From DASRFR01 sp035651455 (GTDB lineage: Bacteria > Acidobacteriota > Terriglobia > Terriglobales > Acidobacteriaceae), in the NCBI GenBank assembly GCA_035651455.1, contig DASRFR010000022.1, positions 496,001 through 560,000 on the forward strand: DNA of 64,000 nucleotides, in the 5' to 3' direction. The position numbers and the translations under genes were made by a program. The notes under the pieces were generated by a model. It was not told where the DNA came from, did no database searches, and saw only the letters and a program-made list of their open reading frames with translations. Below, piece after piece: positions 61,256 through 64,000 of the stretch (the stretch's first letter is position 1; every line of letters begins with the position of its first letter).

Positions 61256-62794
61256 TTATTCCGGTCTATCGATCTGCGCCTTCTGCAGTTTGTCGGAATA
61301 GTCGATGTACACCGCTTTCCATTCGCTGTAGAAGTCGATGGCCCCTATGCCGCCTTCGCGGTGTCCATTGCCGGTGGCCTTCACGCCACCGAACGGAAGG
61401 TGAACCTCCGCCCCGATGGTGGGCGCGTTGATGTAGGTGATGCCGGCTTCCAGATCGCGCATGGCGCGGAAGGCGCCATTGACGTCCTTGGTGTAAAGGG
61501 CGGACGACAGCCCGTAGTCAATGTTGTTGGCGATTTCGATGGCGTGCTCCAGGTTCTCGCAAGGGATAATCGAGACCACCGGTCCGAAAATCTCTTCCTG
61601 CGCAATGCGCATCTTGGGATCTACATCGATGAAGACCGTGGGCTCGAGGAACCAGCCGTACTGGTAATCTCCCTTTTCCAGGCGATGACCGCCGCAAACC
61701 ATCTTGGCGCCTTCCTCGCTGCCGATCTGGATGTACTTGAGATCCGTTTTGAGCTGAGCTTCGTTGACTGCCGGTCCCATGTCCACCGTTTCATCGAGCC
61801 CGTTACCGATTTTCAGACGCTTGGCGCGATCGACATAGCGTTCCACGAACTCGTGGTACACGCCTTTCTGCACGATGATCCGGCTCGTCGCTGTGCAGCG
61901 CTGACCGGTGGTCCCAAACCCTCCCCAGAGGCCACCCTCAATCGCGAGATCGAGGTTGGCGTCGTCGAGAACGATCATCGGATTCTTGCCGCCGAGTTCG
62001 AGCGAGCAGCGCTTGAAGCTCTTGGCGGCGGTCGTGCCTACAATGCGTCCAACTTCCGATGAACCGGTCAGCGAAACAGCGCGAACGTCAGCGTGCTCGG
62101 TCATGGGCGTTCCCACCGAACTGCCAAAGCCGGTCACGATGTTAATTACTCCTTTGGGCACGCCGGCATCCGCCAGGGCGCGCACCAGGTTAAATGTCGA
62201 GAGCGGAGTGTCCTGGGCGGGCTTGATCACGCAAGTATTGCCGCAGACGAGCGCAGGAAGCAGCTTCCACGAAGGAATCGCCATGGGGAAGTTCCATGGA
62301 GTAATCATGGCGCAAACCCCCAGCGGCTGGCGGATAGCCATGGCGAACTTGTTAGGCAGCTCGGAGGGCGTGGTGGGGCCAAACATGCGGCGGCCTTCTC
62401 CGGCCATGTAATACGCACTGTCGATGGCCTCCTGCACGTCGCCCCGCGTCTCTTTCAGGATCTTGCCCATTTCACGAGTCATATCCCGCGAGTACTCTTC
62501 CTTGCGCTCACTCAGGATTTCGGCCGCCTGGAAGATAATTTCCGCCCGGCGTGGGGCTGGCACCATGCGCCATTTCACAAATGCGCGCTTGGCGGCGTCG
62601 ACCGCCGCGTCTACGTCTTGCTTGCCGGACTTCTGAAAAATGGCGACTACTTCACGGGTGTCGGCGGGATTGCGGTCTTCCAAAGTCTCGCCAGTCGTGG
62701 AATCGACCCATTCGCCGTCAATGAAGTTCTTGAAAATTTTTGTTTTGGTGGTGCCACCCAGAATGGTGGGACCAGTCATGATATCGGTAGCCAT
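61256..62794 (-). CDS. NAD(P)-dependent aldehyde dehydrogenase
   Basis: 512 residues from ATG 62794, with AGGAGG six bases upstream. NAD-binding TPWNFPMAIPSWK, SLTGSSEVG, general base E266 (LELGGKN) and catalytic C300 (TTGQRCTATSR). EEIFGPVVSII is conserved. The sequence is of the ALDH group that includes ketoglutarate-semialdehyde and aminoadipate-semialdehyde dehydrogenases; substrate open. It is a different branch from the ALDH at 17856. The frame extends to 62896 but the ribosome binding site favours 62794. Confidence 0.9.
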   Translation of the reverse strand: MATDIMTGPTILGGTTKTKIFKNFIDGEWVDSTTGETLEDRNPADTREVVAIFQKSGKQDVDAAVDAAKRAFVKWRMVPAPRRAEIIFQAAEILSERKEEYSRDMTREMGKILKETRGDVQEAIDSAYYMAGEGRRMFGPTTPSELPNKFAMAIRQPLGVCAMITPWNFPMAIPSWKLLPALVCGNTCVIKPAQDTPLSTFNLVRALADAGVPKGVINIVTGFGSSVGTPMTEHADVRAVSLTGSSEVGRIVGTTAAKSFKRCSLELGGKNPMIVLDDANLDLAIEGGLWGGFGTTGQRCTATSRIIVQKGVYHEFVERYVDRAKRLKIGNGLDETVDMGPAVNEAQLKTDLKYIQIGSEEGAKMVCGGHRLEKGDYQYGWFLEPTVFIDVDPKMRIAQEEIFGPVVSIIPCENLEHAIEIANNIDYGLSSALYTKDVNGAFRAMRDLEAGITYINAPTIGAEVHLPFGGVKATGNGHREGGIGAIDFYSEWKAVYIDYSDKLQKAQIDRPE

Positions 62795-62964
62795 AAGGCC
62801 TCCTGGCAGCGCGCGGAAAATTATCCCTAAAACATCAATGCTACAGAGTCCCGGCGAGCCCGGCAAGCCGTGCGCGTTTGATGGGCAGAATCTCAAAGGG
62901 GTTCAAGAGTCTAGCGCCGATTCCACACCACATTGCCAGATCTCCATGCGATACGAGCGCCAAA

Positions 62965-63549
62965 CTAGGGCATGCTGCGGCTGCGCGCCTGAGGCGAGGA
63001 ACTGCTTCGCTGGTGTGCATCCGTTGCGCATGAGGCAGCCTCTCGCGAGCGCAACTCACGCCCGAATTCATCCGCCCGGCGCTCGTCCATCTCAGCGCAC
63101 ATCGCATGGCCCAGTTCGTGCGTTATCGCCAGGCGCAACAAAGGAGCCCCGAGCGCTCCGAACATCTGCATGAGTTCCCAGGAACGCGCCGGAGCCGCGG
63201 AGAAGAGCGCCTGTTCAAAGACGGTAGTTCCCTGGTCGAGCACGGAAAAGGCGGGGCTGACTGGGTTCCCCTTCAGCTTGGCGACCAGTTCGGCCCAGTG
63301 GTCGGAAGGGGCAAGAACAAACGACCAGCGCCCGAGTCCATCGAGCGGATACCTGGCAAGCTCGTGTTGCAGAGTTTTGACGTCGTGGACGCACTGAACT
63401 GCATTGTAGTCAGCGGTGCAAGAGAAGTTGACGGTTCGGGGCAGCCCGGGTTCGCTTACCATAACATCGCGAATGCGTAATGTCTGGGCGAATGAAGTGC
63501 CCACAATGGATGCGAACAGAATGATTGCCTTGACCGATTTCCAAGCCAT
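62965..63549 (-). CDS. Small secreted zinc-metalloprotease-like protein
   Basis: 194 residues. A signal peptide (KAIILFASIVGTSFAQ) precedes a domain with HELGH (144-148) followed by MDERRADEFG (154-163). HExxH plus a downstream ExxAD is the zinc-ligand layout of M48/M56-like gluzincins. Two Cys are present near residues 44 and 53. The tail after the motif is short and Ser/Arg-rich. A GGGGGTG lies before the ATG. No family certain; the remainder of a normal M48 domain is missing. Confidence 0.65.
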   Translation of the reverse strand: MAWKSVKAIILFASIVGTSFAQTLRIRDVMVSEPGLPRTVNFSCTADYNAVQCVHDVKTLQHELARYPLDGLGRWSFVLAPSDHWAELVAKLKGNPVSPAFSVLDQGTTVFEQALFSAAPARSWELMQMFGALGAPLLRLAITHELGHAMCAEMDERRADEFGRELRSREAASCATDAHQRSSSSPQARSRSMP

Positions 63550-63740
63550 CGCGACACCCCCACTGTGTGGCGCAAAAATGGCTTGTGCCTTCTGCTACTG
63601 CAATCCTTCCAAAGTTTAAAAAAGATAGTTGTAGGTCATTCGTTAAGTTGTTGATTGAACAGTGAGGTAGCATCTATTGTGGTCGCGGTGAGCAGGGCCT
63701 TTCAGCTATCTAAGTGCTAGACTCGGCGCAAGGCACGGTG

Positions 63741-64000
63741 ATGGGGATGCCAGATCAAAGCCAGGTACCAGCTTCCATTCGTTTTGGTCCGTACGAAATC
63801 GCGGTGCTATCAGGGGAACTGCGCAAGCACGGAATTCGGCTCAAGCTTTCCGGGCAAGCCATGCAAGTGCTTCTCCTATTGGCCGAGGAACCCGGCAGGG
63901 TCGTGAGCCGGGAGGAGTTGCAGCGAAGGCTTTGGCCGGGCACCACGTACGGAGATTTCGATCATGGATTAAATGCCGCAGTAAACCGCCTGCGCGAGGT
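63741..64000 (+). CDS. Winged-helix regulator, PhoB/CadC type, cut by window end
   Basis: The visible part (about 86 residues) starts at ATG 63741 (ATG 63747 also possible) and continues past the right edge. The sequence LKLSGQAMQVLLLLAEEPG, VVSREELQRRLWPG and DHGLNAAVNRLRE is a Trans_reg_C winged helix. Large proteins with this N-terminus followed by membrane or TPR/WD40-type parts are common in Acidobacteriota. Regulon unknown. Confidence 0.85.
   Translation, partial: MGMPDQSQVPASIRFGPYEIAVLSGELRKHGIRLKLSGQAMQVLLLLAEEPGRVVSREELQRRLWPGTTYGDFDHGLNAAVNRLRE

Noticed and set aside
1..64000. Mobile elements, prophage, CRISPR arrays, attachment sites
   Set aside because: I looked for transposase or integrase motifs, regularly spaced repeats and terminal inverted repeats and saw none; neighbours have even composition throughout.

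Overview
The window (about 58-60% G+C by eye) reads as a chromosomal segment of an Acidobacteriota bacterium, probably a soil member near Koribacter or the Acidobacteriales. This is judged from gene content: a secreted VWFA protein of the acidobacterial type, three DinB-fold proteins, a PhoB-type winged-helix regulator at the right edge, and the gene order rpsP-khpA-rimM-trmD-rplS. About 63 protein genes are supported. I see no rRNA, tRNA, CRISPR array, transposase, integrase or phage gene, so this is core and lineage-specific chromosome rather than a mobile island.

Layout. 1-2.8 kb: end of a glycoside-hydrolase-like protein, ilvE and a DinB protein. 2.9-6.8 kb (minus): an overlapping YaiO-type outer-membrane protein / HEAT-repeat membrane protein / GT2 glycosyltransferase operon, a candidate polysaccharide synthesis and export unit. 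7.4-13.8 kb: Sel1 protein, M48 protease, mutL, an AlkZ-like winged-helix protein, cmk. 13.8-17.6 kb (minus): a tightly overlapped four-gene unit of ECF-like sigma factor, zinc-finger anti-sigma factor, B-box membrane protein and DUF4097 membrane protein. 17.9-22 kb: aldehyde dehydrogenase, then the ribosome/tRNA operon. 22-29.7 kb: tandem PilZ protein, SDR, glycine-zipper protein, aspS, small proteins and pilT. 30-32.8 kb: a GntR (YtrA-like)/ABC-2 transporter unit preceded by a perfect 24-bp palindrome. 32.8-40.2 kb: accessory genes (VWFA, AhpD-like, AraC, cupin, M20 peptidase, DinB, methyltransferase). 40.2-45.3 kb (minus): an acyl-CoA mutase large subunit carrying isobutyryl-CoA mutase residues, a GT2 and a TolC-family protein. 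45.6-59.9 kb (plus): truA, a metallo-beta-lactamase-fold hydrolase, ffh, small secreted proteins, a peroxiredoxin, a LeuA-like enzyme, an M20 peptidase overlapping an amidohydrolase, a DegP-like protease and a CpsB-like phosphatase. 59.9-64 kb: an alanine-type aminotransferase, an aldehyde dehydrogenase, a small secreted HELGH protein and the start of a winged-helix regulator.

How the genes work together. The envelope is the main theme: polysaccharide synthesis (two GT2 genes, YaiO, CpsB-like phosphatase), envelope sensing (sigma/anti-sigma/DUF4097), envelope proteolysis (M48, DegP, HELGH protein), efflux (TolC, ABC-2) and pilus or c-di-GMP functions (PilT, PilZ). The second theme is translation and RNA (rpsP operon, aspS, truA, ffh, cmk). 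Points most worth a second look: rimM has no canonical start codon but has an ATC codon at ideal distance from a GGAG; the mutase carries the Phe/Gln pair of isobutyryl-CoA mutase; the sigma-factor operon; the YaiO-HEAT-GT2 operon; the 24-bp palindrome; and a possible small RNA at 46.4-46.6 kb. All functional calls rest on reading motifs by eye; no database search was run.
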